Under the pieces are notes generated by a model. It was not told the DNA's origin. It did no database searches and was given only the letters and a program-made list of their open reading frames with translations. Below, piece by piece: positions 30,049 to 39,371 of a stretch of DNA of 60,270 bases. Source of the DNA: Gammaproteobacteria bacterium. Lineage in GTDB: Bacteria > Pseudomonadota > Gammaproteobacteria > Pseudomonadales > Azotimanducaceae_A. The translations under genes and the position numbers were made by a program. The stretch spans positions 1-60,270 of the forward strand of contig DUAT01000178.1 in the NCBI GenBank assembly GCA_012960755.1, read 5' to 3'. Position 1 is the first letter of the stretch. Every line of letters starts with the position of its first letter.

Positions 30049-31233
30049 ATGAAAAGCTATGAATCAACATTGATCAAATTTTCATCTGACGCAGCTTTTG
30101 TCATCAGTGCTGAACGGCGTATCACTGCGTGGAACGAAATGGCGGAGCGCTTGCTGGGGTTTACCGCGGCCGAGGCCATTGGTCGTGATTGCGGAGACCT
30201 GCTGCATGCCACCCTGCCCGGCGGTGAGCCGCTGTGTCACACTGATTGTGACGTTTTTAATTGTTTCGCTGGCTGCCGACCATACGGGGTCCCCAGTTGC
30301 CTTCTTGAGCATCGAAATGGTGATTGGGTTGCAGCCAGCATGGCCTCAATTGCTCTGCCACAAAAAGGCATCCCCGGGGTACAGGATCTAGCCATTATCT
30401 TCCTGCGCGATGTTGCTGCCTCAAAGCTTGTACCGGCTCATCAGACGCTGCAGATATTTACGCTTGGAGGATTCGGGATGGTGCTGGCCGGGCAGAGTAT
30501 TGATTTTGGAAAGTGGAAACGCAAGCGAGCTGTTACCCTGTTGAAATTACTGGTTACACAACTCGACAGATCTGTGCACCGCGAGCGACTGCTTGATTGT
30601 TTATGGCCGGACGTAAACGAAAAACAAGGGTGGGGTCGACTCAAGGTGACCATGTATTATTTACGCAATGAACTACGAGCAAATGGCATCAGTGACGATG
30701 TCATCAAAACTATTGGCAGCGCCTATGTGCTAAAGCGTAGTGCGGTGTGGGTCGATGCACAGTCCTTTGAACGATTATTTGAAAAAGGCAGAGAACAACA
30801 GAAACAGGGACAACTGGACGACGCTCTAGTGCTCTATATCGAAGCTGAACACCTTTACAGGGGGGACTACTTCGAAGAAGAAATTTTCGAAGACTGGTGT
30901 GCTGAAGAACGAGAACGGCTACGAGAACTTTATCTTGAAATGCTAACCCGCATGACACAGTGCTACAGCCACCTGGGTAAGTACACAGAGTCCATTCAGA
31001 TTTGTCGCAAGGCCCTGGTCATGGATCAGTGCAGGGAAAGCACGCATTTTGCACTAATGGATAACCTGGTAAGAAACGGTCATCCGGAACTGGCGCTGGC
31101 GCAGTATCGTCAGTGTGAACAAATTCTCGCCCGGGAGTTTGGTATTGCGCCTCTCAAAAAAATACAGCGTTTGTATGAGCAAATAGTCAAGGGTGAAAAA
31201 GGCATACCTGATAGTGAAAAACATTTCGGATAG
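30049..31233 (+). CDS. Cys-rich PAS-BTAD (SARP-like) transcriptional regulator
   Basis: A 394-residue protein. Residues 1-130 are a PAS domain (TAWNEMAERLLGF, EAIGRDC) carrying C48 and a cluster C63-x3-C67-x4-C72-x3-C76 plus C84, a likely metal or Fe-S site. Residues about 140-235 are a winged helix of SARP/OmpR type (FTLGGFGMVL, WKRKRAVTLLKLL, LWPD). Residues 240-385 form a bacterial transcriptional activation domain of TPR-like helices. BTAD regulators usually activate nearby genes. It directly precedes the nitrate reductase cluster on the same strand, so it probably controls it in response to redox state, O2 or NO (inference). Confidence 0.85.
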   Translation: MKSYESTLIKFSSDAAFVISAERRITAWNEMAERLLGFTAAEAIGRDCGDLLHATLPGGEPLCHTDCDVFNCFAGCRPYGVPSCLLEHRNGDWVAASMASIALPQKGIPGVQDLAIIFLRDVAASKLVPAHQTLQIFTLGGFGMVLAGQSIDFGKWKRKRAVTLLKLLVTQLDRSVHRERLLDCLWPDVNEKQGWGRLKVTMYYLRNELRANGISDDVIKTIGSAYVLKRSAVWVDAQSFERLFEKGREQQKQGQLDDALVLYIEAEHLYRGDYFEEEIFEDWCAEERERLRELYLEMLTRMTQCYSHLGKYTESIQICRKALVMDQCRESTHFALMDNLVRNGHPELALAQYRQCEQILAREFGIAPLKKIQRLYEQIVKGEKGIPDSEKHFG

Positions 31234-31401
31234 TCGCTCAATAAGGCACATTCGCACGCTGGCCCCAACTAAACACCCACTCTTCTAACTTAATTCTTCC
31301 ATCTCCAGGTCAGTGGGCACGCTGTGTCACTGGAGTGTCACCAGCATCAGTAAACTCCTGGTACCGCTCCACAATTGGACAACTGATCAAGCAGGTGTGC
31401 G

Positions 31402-31659
31402 ATGAATAATCAACAAGTAAAGGATTCCTTTGTAGCACGTATCTGGCTTGAGAATGGCGACAACGGCGATGCGAAATGGCGCGGGCACATTCGTCATGTC
31501 CAGGGCGAAGAAGAAGGCTATTTTCAAAATTTGGCGGAAATGCATGATTTTCTCAGCCGGGTGAGCGGTGTACCCGGACTACCGTTAGCTTCACCGCAAA
31601 CAACGGATGCCACCAATTCAACAAATGGCACAGTCACTAACCTGATTCAAAAAGATTAG
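31402..31659 (+). CDS. Small conserved-looking protein of the nar cluster
   Basis: An 85-residue soluble protein with a beta-rich core (FVARIWLENGD, KWRGHIRHVQGEEEGYFQNL, MHDFLSRV) and a polar Thr/Asn-rich tail. The core pattern resembles small proteins found beside respiratory enzymes, but I cannot name the family. It sits 14 bases before the diheme cytochrome gene on the same strand. Probably the first gene of the operon. Confidence 0.65.
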   Translation: MNNQQVKDSFVARIWLENGDNGDAKWRGHIRHVQGEEEGYFQNLAEMHDFLSRVSGVPGLPLASPQTTDATNSTNGTVTNLIQKD

Positions 31660-31673
31660 TTGGAGAATTCTTT

Positions 31674-32585
31674 ATGAAACTACCGACAAATGATCATTAC
31701 CACAACAACTTGCGAATCGTACTGCAGGGCGCAGTGTTAGCCTTCCTATACCTGGGTGTGCTCGACACTTGCCTGGCTCAAGTACCCGGCGACAAAGACT
31801 TTAATACGACCTGCGTGGCCTGCCATACAATAAGTGGGGGGCGGTTAATTGGCCCTGATCTTGCCGGAGTTTCAGACAGGCGATCTGAAGCCTGGCTGAT
31901 CAACTTTATCAGGTCATCCTCGTCGCTTATAGAAAGCGGCGATGAACAGGCGGTCGCGTTAGCTAAAGACTACGCTGGCCTTCTTATGCCTGATGCAGTA
32001 ATGAGTGATCAACGGATCAAGGACGTTGTCAGCTATATCCGATTGAAGAGTTCAGACGATGCGGCATTGGAGGTTGAGGACTCAACCGTAGCCGAAACTG
32101 AACCAGTAGCATCGGAACCGCCTTCAGAAGCAGCTGTTCTTGCTGGTCAACACTACTTCCAGGGCGAGGCTCGTCTGTTAAATGGTGGTGCGGCCTGCAA
32201 TGCCTGCCACGATGTTCGAAACGATGCAGTGATTGGCGGCGGTGTACTGGCGGCAGAACTGACGACAGCCTTTTCTCGAATGGGTACCTCCGGCATGCGA
32301 GCCATCCTCGGACAAGCACCCTTTCCCGTGATGCAAGCTGCCTATCAAGACAAACCACTGACAGAAGAGGAAATCTCCTCACTGGTGGCATTTTTGCAGT
32401 ATGCGGATTCCGAAGAATACAACCAGTTGCCAAGGGACTACGGCATCGGACTATTTTTGACTGGCACTACCGGAGCAGCACTCCTATTCGCCTTCTTTGG
32501 CATCTTTTGGCGAGGGCGTAAATCAGGGTCAGTCAACCAGGCTATCTATGATCGACAAATCAAGTCAGTTGACCTGTCTGGCTAA
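31674..32585 (+). CDS. Membrane-anchored diheme cytochrome c of the nar operon
   Basis: A 303-residue periplasmic protein with two class I cytochrome c domains. An N-terminal signal segment (14-35) leads to CVACH (C47, C50, H51) with a probable Met ligand in LLMPD (M105). An acidic linker (130-152) follows, then CNACH (C175, C178, H179). A C-terminal hydrophobic helix (about 262-284) and RGRK stop-transfer anchor it. Such cytochromes occur with NarGHI in Thermus (narC) and with NXR-type enzymes, linking the enzyme to the respiratory chain. Next gene is narG. Confidence 0.88.
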   Translation: MKLPTNDHYHNNLRIVLQGAVLAFLYLGVLDTCLAQVPGDKDFNTTCVACHTISGGRLIGPDLAGVSDRRSEAWLINFIRSSSSLIESGDEQAVALAKDYAGLLMPDAVMSDQRIKDVVSYIRLKSSDDAALEVEDSTVAETEPVASEPPSEAAVLAGQHYFQGEARLLNGGAACNACHDVRNDAVIGGGVLAAELTTAFSRMGTSGMRAILGQAPFPVMQAAYQDKPLTEEEISSLVAFLQYADSEEYNQLPRDYGIGLFLTGTTGAALLFAFFGIFWRGRKSGSVNQAIYDRQIKSVDLSG

Positions 32586-32639
32586 GTCAGGGGCTGGGAG
32601 GCGGATAAACCTAATCAATCCGAAAGTGAGTATAAACGT

Positions 32640-35600
32640 ATGAGTTGGATTAAAGACATCATTTCACCGGAAACCCGGAACTGGGAAGAGTTTTATCGTA
32701 ATAGATTCCAGCACGACCGAATTGTCAGGAGCACTCACGGCGTAAATTGTACGGGAGGCTGTTCGTGGCAAATTCACGTCAAGGATGGCATCGTCGTTTG
32801 GGAAACCCAGCAATTGGATTATCCGCTGCTGGAAGACACACTTCCCCCCTATGAACCCCGTGGTTGTCAACGTGGCATCTCGTTTTCCTGGTACCTCTAT
32901 AGTCCACTGCGAATAAAGTACCCGTTGATTCGAGGTGCCTTGATTGATGCCTATCGCGAGGAAAAGAAAAAGACTGGTGATCCACTGCTGGCGTGGGAGT
33001 CGCTTCAGGCGAATGAGGGAAAACGTCGCGGATATCAGCAGGCTCGCGGTAAAGGTGGATTTCGTCGTGCCACCTGGGATGAGGTTCTGGAAATCATGGC
33101 GGTGGCTAACATTCATACTACAAAAAAATACGGACCTGACCGCGTAATCGGCTTCTCACCAATTCCAGCCATGTCCATGCTCAGTTATGCCGCGGGGTCT
33201 CGTTTCCTACAGTTGCTTGGCGGCGTTTGCCTGAGCTTTTACGACTGGTACTGCGATTTGCCCACGGCATTTCCGGAAATCTGGGGGGAACAGACAGATG
33301 TCTGCGAGAGCGCCGACTGGTACAACTCCAAGATGATTGCCGACATGGGTGCGTGCCTGAATATGACGCGTACCCCGGACTGCCACTTCTTCGCTGAGTC
33401 ACGACACAATGGCACCAAAGCAGTTGTCTTCTCACCCGATTTTTCACAGGTCTGCAAGTATGCAGACCAGTGGGTACCCCTGCATGCAGGAAGTGACGGC
33501 GCCTTTTGGATGGCAGTTTCGCACGTAATCCTCAAAGAGTTTCATCACGAAACACAAACTCCGTATTTTATTGATTACGTCAAGCAGTACACCGACAGCG
33601 CAATGCTGGTGAAACTGGATGAGGTCGATGGGCACTATCGCCCCGGTCGGATGTTGCGCGCTAACGAACTTGAGGAATTCAAAGACATTAGCAACGGTGA
33701 CTGGAAATTTATCAGCATTGATGCAGACAACGGCAATTTTGTCGTACCCAAGGGCTCCATGGGACACCGCTGGGACGACGAGGGTGGCAAATGGAACATG
33801 AAGTTTGAGAATACAGTGGACGACCAGCCCTATGATCCAATACTGACTTTCCTCGACAACAAGGATGAAGTTGTCCTGACCGAATTTATCGAATGGGGTC
33901 TGGATAACCAGGTTTTGAGAGGCGTACCTGTGAAACGGGTTCAGACAGCATCTGGTACATCGGCACTGGTTACCACGGTATATGATCTGACAATGGCCCA
34001 ATACGGTGTCGGCCGAGGCCTGGAAGGTGCTTATCCCCAGGATTACGAAGACAAAGATGCGGCCTACACACCTGCCTGGCAAGAGATTTTCACCGGCGTC
34101 GATGCCAAGACCGTCTTACAATTTGCCAGAGAGTGGGCTAACACGGCGAATATCACTGAAGGCAAGTGCATGATCATCGTTGGTGCTGGTATCAATCACT
34201 GGTATCACGCCAATTTGATGTATCGAGCCGGAGCCATGGCATTGATGCTTAGTGGTTGTGTCGGTAAAAATGGTGGTGGATTGAACCACTATGTCGGCCA
34301 GGAAAAACTCGCTCCGATGGACTCATGGAGTGGGTTGGCCTTTGCCAAGGACTGGCAGGATGTGGCTCGGTTGCAGCAGGCACCTCTGTGGCACTACATC
34401 AATACCTGCCAATATCGATACGACGGCCAGTACTCACGCTACAACACCGTCCCTGACAACGAAATGACCCGCGAGCATACCGCCGATACTATTTTCAAAT
34501 CGGTTCGCAACGGCTGGATGCCCTTCTACCCGCAGTTCAAACAAAACACCCTTGAGCTCTGTAAGGATGCGATCAACGAGGGCGCAACGGACAATGACGC
34601 GATTAAGAGTAATGTCCTTGCAAAACTTAAATCGAAAGATATCCAATACGCCGTCGGCGACCCGGAGAATCCCCAGAACCATCCACGAGTCTGGTACATC
34701 TGGCGAGGCAATGCGATCGTCGGATCAATGAAAGGCCATGAGTATTGCCTGAAGCACTATCTTGGCACCCACTCCAATGGCATCGCACAGGATTCAGATG
34801 AACATACCCAGGAAGTCGAATGGACCGATGTGGCACCAGTCGGGAAGATGGACCTTGTTGTTGATCTGAACTTCCGCATGGATTCCTCGGCGTTGTATTC
34901 AGACATCGTTCTGCCCGCTGCCTCCTGGTATGAGAAAGCGGATATGAACAGTACCGACCTGCATTCATTTATCCATCCATTATCGCAAGCTGTTGCACCA
35001 GTCTGGGAATCGAAGACTGACTGGAATATCTTCCGTGATCTTGCCAAAACCACCAGTGAACTGGCCAAGAAATACTTGAACGAGCCGCAGAAAGATATCG
35101 TGGCGGCGCCACTGGCTCATGATACACCAGATGAGATAACCCAACCTCGGGTTAAAGACTGGTACAAGGGGGAAGTCGAAGCCATCCCCGGCCAGACAAT
35201 GCATAAGCTTGCCGTCGTTGACCGCGACTATACGCAGATATACGAGAAGTTCATCACGCTCGGCGATAACATTAAGAAGACCGGCCTTGGGGCTCATGGC
35301 AATCACTACCTGTGTGAAGATGTCTATGAAGAAATGGTCGACTCCAACCACTTCCCGGTCAGGGAATACGAAGGAAAAGTTTATCCGTCGATAGAAGAAG
35401 ATGTCGACGCGGCCAATGTGGTTCTGAACCTCTCAACCCTGACAAATGGCAAGTTGACGGTTCGGGCTTATGAGAACATGGAGAAGAAAACCGGTCTCGA
35501 CCTGGTGCAACTCGCAAAAGGTAGCGAAGATGTAAAACTCCGTTATGCAGACCTGCAGGCACAACCCCGCCGATATAACACCTCACCCTTGTGGTCCGGT

Positions 35601-36257
35601 TTGATGAACGACGGGCGCGCCTATGCACCTTATACCTATAACTACGACATGCTGGTTCCCTGGCGAACTCTGACAGGACGTCAGCACTTTTATCTCGATC
35701 AGGACATGTACATCGCTTACGGCGAGAACCTGCCCACCTACAAGCCGGCACCAAAACCTGAACTGTACGGTGACCTAAAAGAAACGCTGAAAGCCGGTAA
35801 AGCACTGGTGCTTAACTACCTGACCCCTCACGGAAAATGGCATATCCACTCCACTTACATGGAGAACCTGCGCATGCTTACGCTGTCACGGGGTTGCGAG
35901 CCTTGCTGGATGAGCGAGGTTGATGCAGCAAAGCTTGGCATCCAGGATAACGACTGGGTGGAGGTCTACAACGACCATGGCGTCTACTGTACCCGGGCTG
36001 TTGTGAGTGCAAGAATTCCACGCGGCGTTTGTATTGTCTATCACGTCCCTGAGAGAACAACGGGAATACCAAAATCTCAGGAACGTGGCAATCGTCGAGC
36101 CGGAGGACACAACAGTGTCACACGCATCCACTTGAAACCGAATTACCTGTCAGGTGGCTACGGCCAATTCAGTTATCACTTTAATTACTGGGGCCCGATT
36201 GCACCGAATCGTGATACGCACGTGACAGTCAAGAAAATGACCAAGTTGGTCTGGTAA
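32640..36257 (+). CDS. narG: Respiratory nitrate reductase alpha subunit (NarG; NXR-like clade possible)
   Basis: A 1205-residue cytoplasmic-type molybdopterin subunit. [11 protein letters not shown] (about 34-44) gives the His-Cys3 ligands of the [4Fe-4S] cluster with a later Cys in [16 protein letters not shown] carries the Mo-binding Asp. No Tat signal. It reduces nitrate to nitrite using quinol electrons via NarH and NarI, or runs in reverse in nitrite oxidisers. Several words ([35 protein letters not shown]) resemble my recollection of Nitrobacter-type NxrA as much as E. coli NarG, so direction is left open. The N-terminal Tat-like vestige [13 protein letters not shown] is usual. Confidence 0.95.
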   Translation: MSWIKDIISPETRNWEEFYRNRFQHDRIVRSTHGVNCTGGCSWQIHVKDGIVVWETQQLDYPLLEDTLPPYEPRGCQRGISFSWYLYSPLRIKYPLIRGALIDAYREEKKKTGDPLLAWESLQANEGKRRGYQQARGKGGFRRATWDEVLEIMAVANIHTTKKYGPDRVIGFSPIPAMSMLSYAAGSRFLQLLGGVCLSFYDWYCDLPTAFPEIWGEQTDVCESADWYNSKMIADMGACLNMTRTPDCHFFAESRHNGTKAVVFSPDFSQVCKYADQWVPLHAGSDGAFWMAVSHVILKEFHHETQTPYFIDYVKQYTDSAMLVKLDEVDGHYRPGRMLRANELEEFKDISNGDWKFISIDADNGNFVVPKGSMGHRWDDEGGKWNMKFENTVDDQPYDPILTFLDNKDEVVLTEFIEWGLDNQVLRGVPVKRVQTASGTSALVTTVYDLTMAQYGVGRGLEGAYPQDYEDKDAAYTPAWQEIFTGVDAKTVLQFAREWANTANITEGKCMIIVGAGINHWYHANLMYRAGAMALMLSGCVGKNGGGLNHYVGQEKLAPMDSWSGLAFAKDWQDVARLQQAPLWHYINTCQYRYDGQYSRYNTVPDNEMTREHTADTIFKSVRNGWMPFYPQFKQNTLELCKDAINEGATDNDAIKSNVLAKLKSKDIQYAVGDPENPQNHPRVWYIWRGNAIVGSMKGHEYCLKHYLGTHSNGIAQDSDEHTQEVEWTDVAPVGKMDLVVDLNFRMDSSALYSDIVLPAASWYEKADMNSTDLHSFIHPLSQAVAPVWESKTDWNIFRDLAKTTSELAKKYLNEPQKDIVAAPLAHDTPDEITQPRVKDWYKGEVEAIPGQTMHKLAVVDRDYTQIYEKFITLGDNIKKTGLGAHGNHYLCEDVYEEMVDSNHFPVREYEGKVYPSIEEDVDAANVVLNLSTLTNGKLTVRAYENMEKKTGLDLVQLAKGSEDVKLRYADLQAQPRRYNTSPLWSGLMNDGRAYAPYTYNYDMLVPWRTLTGRQHFYLDQDMYIAYGENLPTYKPAPKPELYGDLKETLKAGKALVLNYLTPHGKWHIHSTYMENLRMLTLSRGCEPCWMSEVDAAKLGIQDNDWVEVYNDHGVYCTRAVVSARIPRGVCIVYHVPERTTGIPKSQERGNRRAGGHNSVTRIHLKPNYLSGGYGQFSYHFNYWGPIAPNRDTHVTVKKMTKLVW

Positions 36258-36288
36258 ATACAAAAAACCTATAGCCAGGGAAAAAAAG

Positions 36289-37848
36289 ATGGATATACGA
36301 TCACAAATCTCGATGGTGTTTCACCTCGACAAGTGTATTGGTTGTCACACCTGCTCAGTCGCCTGTAAGAACATTTGGACGGACCGCAAAGGTGCCGAAT
36401 ATATGTGGTGGAACAATGTAGAGACAAAACCCGGTACTGGTTATCCCGGAAAATGGGAAGATCAGCTAATTTATAAAGGCGGCTGGGAAAAGAAAAACGA
36501 TGGCAACGGTGAGATAAAGCTCAAGGGCGCCGGTAAGGTTAAGGGTCTCGGCAATATCTTTCATAATCCTAACCTTCCGGTTATCGATGACTACTATGAG
36601 CCGTTCACCTACAAGTACCTGGACCTCATTGAATCTCCAGCCGGGGATGATCAGCCAACAGCACGGCCCGTATCACTGATCACTGGCAAGCCCATTGATA
36701 TCAAGATGGGGCCCAACTGGGACGATGACTTAAGTGGCACGCCGGATTACGCTCGCAATGATCCAAACCTTAAAAACCTGACTGCTGCAGAACAGGAAGC
36801 GATGTTCCAGTTGGAGAAGATGGCATTTTTCTACCTACCACGCATTTGTAATCACTGCCTAAACCCGGCTTGTGTCGCCTCTTGTCCATCTGGGGCACTC
36901 TACAAGAGAGGTGAGGACGGCATCGTACTGGTAAACCAGGAAGAGTGTCGGGGTTGGAGGATGTGTGTGACAGCATGTCCCTACAAGAAAACTTACTACA
37001 ACTGGCATACCGGTAAATCCGAAAAATGTATTTTGTGCTTCCCGCGCATTGAAGCCGGACTGGCCCCCGCCTGCATGCACTCTTGTGTTGGTCGTATTCG
37101 TTACCTGGGTGTAGTTCTCTACGACGCTGACAAGATCGAAGAGGTGGCATCTTCTGCCGACGACAAACTTGTTCAAAACCATATGGATATCATGTTGGAC
37201 CCTGATGACCCTGAGGTGATTGAAGCCGCTAAGGCCAACGGCATTGCGGACTCAACAATCAGGTCAGCACAGAAGTCACCGGTCTATAAATTTGTGAAAA
37301 AGTGGGGGTTGGCTTTACCCCTCCATTCCGAGTTCCGCACCTTGCCGATGTTGTTTTACGTGCCGCCACTCTTGCCCGTAATGGCTTCACTGGGCAAAAC
37401 CGACAAAGCACAGTTCGACAAGATGGGCTCCACTGTCAAGCAGTGGAACGATGACTGGTTATACGACACCAGCACAGAGAATATCTTCGGCACTGTTGAT
37501 GAAGCCCGTTTTCCGATGCAGTACATGGCAAACCTGTTCAGTGGCGGTGATACAGAAATGATCAAGGCAAGAATCACCAAATTGATGGCTGTCAGAATCT
37601 ACCGAAGATGGAAAACCGTCGGTGATATTTCCAAAGAAAAGGCCGACAAGGCCCTTCAGGAAACCGCCTTAACAGCATCAATGGCTGAAGATATCTACTA
37701 CCTCACTTCTCTTGCCAAATTCGATGATCGTTTTGTGATTCCTGCAGCGCACCGCGAACAAGCCATCGAAATGATGGAATTCACTGGAGACAAAAAGGGC
37801 AACACAGGATTTGGTTTTAAGGAAGGCACGACCACCAGGGGGTTATGA
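36289..37848 (+). CDS. narH: Nitrate reductase beta subunit, Fe-S protein
   Basis: A 519-residue electron-transfer subunit with four Fe-S motifs: CIGCHTCSVACK (16-27), CNHCLNPACVASCP, CRGWRMCVTACP and CILCFPRIEAGLAPACMHSC. In the third, Trp replaces the second Cys, which makes a [3Fe-4S] cluster as in NarH. It passes electrons between NarI hemes and NarG. Gene order and 31-base spacing after narG are canonical. Confidence 0.96.
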   Translation: MDIRSQISMVFHLDKCIGCHTCSVACKNIWTDRKGAEYMWWNNVETKPGTGYPGKWEDQLIYKGGWEKKNDGNGEIKLKGAGKVKGLGNIFHNPNLPVIDDYYEPFTYKYLDLIESPAGDDQPTARPVSLITGKPIDIKMGPNWDDDLSGTPDYARNDPNLKNLTAAEQEAMFQLEKMAFFYLPRICNHCLNPACVASCPSGALYKRGEDGIVLVNQEECRGWRMCVTACPYKKTYYNWHTGKSEKCILCFPRIEAGLAPACMHSCVGRIRYLGVVLYDADKIEEVASSADDKLVQNHMDIMLDPDDPEVIEAAKANGIADSTIRSAQKSPVYKFVKKWGLALPLHSEFRTLPMLFYVPPLLPVMASLGKTDKAQFDKMGSTVKQWNDDWLYDTSTENIFGTVDEARFPMQYMANLFSGGDTEMIKARITKLMAVRIYRRWKTVGDISKEKADKALQETALTASMAEDIYYLTSLAKFDDRFVIPAAHREQAIEMMEFTGDKKGNTGFGFKEGTTTRGL

Positions 37849-37849
37849 A

Positions 37850-38536
37850 ATGGAACATAGAAATCACTACACAGCAATTGCAGCTTTGTTTGAATACCCG
37901 GATGAAGGCTTTACGGATAATGTAACAAACATCAGGAATCTCCTTGACGCAGATTACCCCAGGGCAGTCAAGCAGCTCGATCAGTTCATTGCACATCTTC
38001 CCGCTGATGACTTGTTACTCATGCAGGAATTGTTCACTCGCTCATTTGATGTCCAGGCGATCGCAACCCTGGACCTTGGATATGTGCTATTTGGGGATGA
38101 CTACAAACGTGGAGAAATGCTGGCAAATCTGAACCGGGAGCACACCGAGGTGGGCAATGACTGCGGAACGGAACTGGCAGACTACCTGCCGAACATCCTG
38201 CGATTGATCAGCATGCTGAAGGACGAGGAACTGGTTAACGACCTGGCCTATGCGATTGTTGCACCGGCTCTTTTGGAAATGGTGGCTGAATTTGATCCTC
38301 TGCGGCTCGAGAAGAAAAACGAGACCTACGAGAAACACTATAAAACGTTGATCGAAACACCTGCAGTAAAAGATGAAGCAGTCACGCTGTACAAATTTGC
38401 GTTGCGCTCACTCTACGAAGTGTTGAAGCAGGATTTCTCATTAGTCGAAAAAATACCGTTGCAGCGGCAACCCGATGACTTCCTTACATCCGTGACACAG
38501 GAAAATGAAATTGAACAGCGCGCCGAGTTACTTTAG
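37850..38536 (+). CDS. narJ: Nitrate reductase assembly chaperone NarJ
   Basis: A 228-residue soluble TorD/NarJ-family chaperone needed for molybdenum cofactor insertion into NarG. The start is ATG 37850, one base after the narH stop, preceded by AGGGGGTT; the frame also opens at 37811 but inside narH. Visible motifs: ALFEYPDEGF, MQELFTRSFD and the LGYVLFGDDYKRGEML block. Confidence 0.94.
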   Translation: MEHRNHYTAIAALFEYPDEGFTDNVTNIRNLLDADYPRAVKQLDQFIAHLPADDLLLMQELFTRSFDVQAIATLDLGYVLFGDDYKRGEMLANLNREHTEVGNDCGTELADYLPNILRLISMLKDEELVNDLAYAIVAPALLEMVAEFDPLRLEKKNETYEKHYKTLIETPAVKDEAVTLYKFALRSLYEVLKQDFSLVEKIPLQRQPDDFLTSVTQENEIEQRAELL

Positions 38537-38606
38537 CTCGGCATACTGAAGGAGTGCACAATGCCTGATGATGTGCACAAAGAGAACATAGAAGAGAGGA
38601 AACCTA

Positions 38607-39335
38607 ATGAATTCGTTTGACTATTTCTTTTTCGTGATGTTTCCATATCTTGTAATGGGCATCTTCTTCGTCGGTGTAATTTATCGATACAGGAAGACTG
38701 GCTATACCGTCACAAGTTTGTCGGCACAGTTTCTTGAAGGTAATGGGGGGTTCTGGGGTACGGTGCCCTTTCACTGGGGAATATTGATGATATTCCTCGG
38801 GCACCTGGTGGCCTTCCTGTTCCCTGCATCGGTATTGTCCTGGAACGCAGATCCCGTTCGCCTGATCGTTCATGAGGGATTGGGTTTCACTTTTGCCGTC
38901 GCCGTTCTTGTAGGCCTTTGCGCGCTTCTGCTGCGACGCCTGACGAATCCGCGTCTGATCGTCGTGACATCCAAGATGGATCTTTTCGTCGAGCTCATAC
39001 TTTTACTACAGGTCTTCCTGGGTTGCTGGATCGCACTTGGCTATCGTTGGGGTTCTTCCTGGTTTGCCGCCGACCTCTCGCCCTACCTTTGGTCTATCTT
39101 GAGCTTTAGTCCACAGCCAGAGGCTGTCTACGCAATGCCAATGGTCATTAAGGCTCATATCATCGGTGCTTTCACCATTTTCCTGATCTTCCCGTTCACC
39201 CGCCTGGTGCATATCCTGGTCGCACCGTTTCACTATATCCTGCGCCCATACCAGGTCGTTATCTGGTATTGGGACAGGCGGCGTCTGCGGCAAGCTGACA
39301 CCCCCTGGTCGGACGCCAGACCACGCAACAATTAA
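38607..39335 (+). CDS. narI: Nitrate reductase gamma subunit, cytochrome b
   Basis: A 242-residue five-helix membrane protein that oxidises quinol and binds two b hemes. Heme ligands are represented by the His residues in PFHWGILMIFLGH (helix 2) and KAHIIGAF plus RLVH (helix 5). AGAGGAAA precedes the ATG. Gap of 70 bases after narJ. It anchors NarGH to the inner membrane. Confidence 0.95.
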   Translation: MNSFDYFFFVMFPYLVMGIFFVGVIYRYRKTGYTVTSLSAQFLEGNGGFWGTVPFHWGILMIFLGHLVAFLFPASVLSWNADPVRLIVHEGLGFTFAVAVLVGLCALLLRRLTNPRLIVVTSKMDLFVELILLLQVFLGCWIALGYRWGSSWFAADLSPYLWSILSFSPQPEAVYAMPMVIKAHIIGAFTIFLIFPFTRLVHILVAPFHYILRPYQVVIWYWDRRRLRQADTPWSDARPRNN

Positions 39336-39371
39336 CGGGTTGTGCCTTGAATTGATTGCGGAGTAGAAGTC

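Noticed and set aside
31365..31383. TTGGACAACTGATCAA upstream of the 85-residue gene as an FNR site
   Set aside because: The half-sites are six bases apart rather than four, and one half is poor.
33444..34082. Minus-strand ORF of 212 codons inside narG
   Set aside because: Antisense to a highly conserved narG segment, without recognisable domains.
32640..36257. Calling narG a proven nitrite oxidoreductase (nxrA)
   Set aside because: The similarity is from memory of motifs; direction cannot be settled without phylogeny and the rest of the genome.
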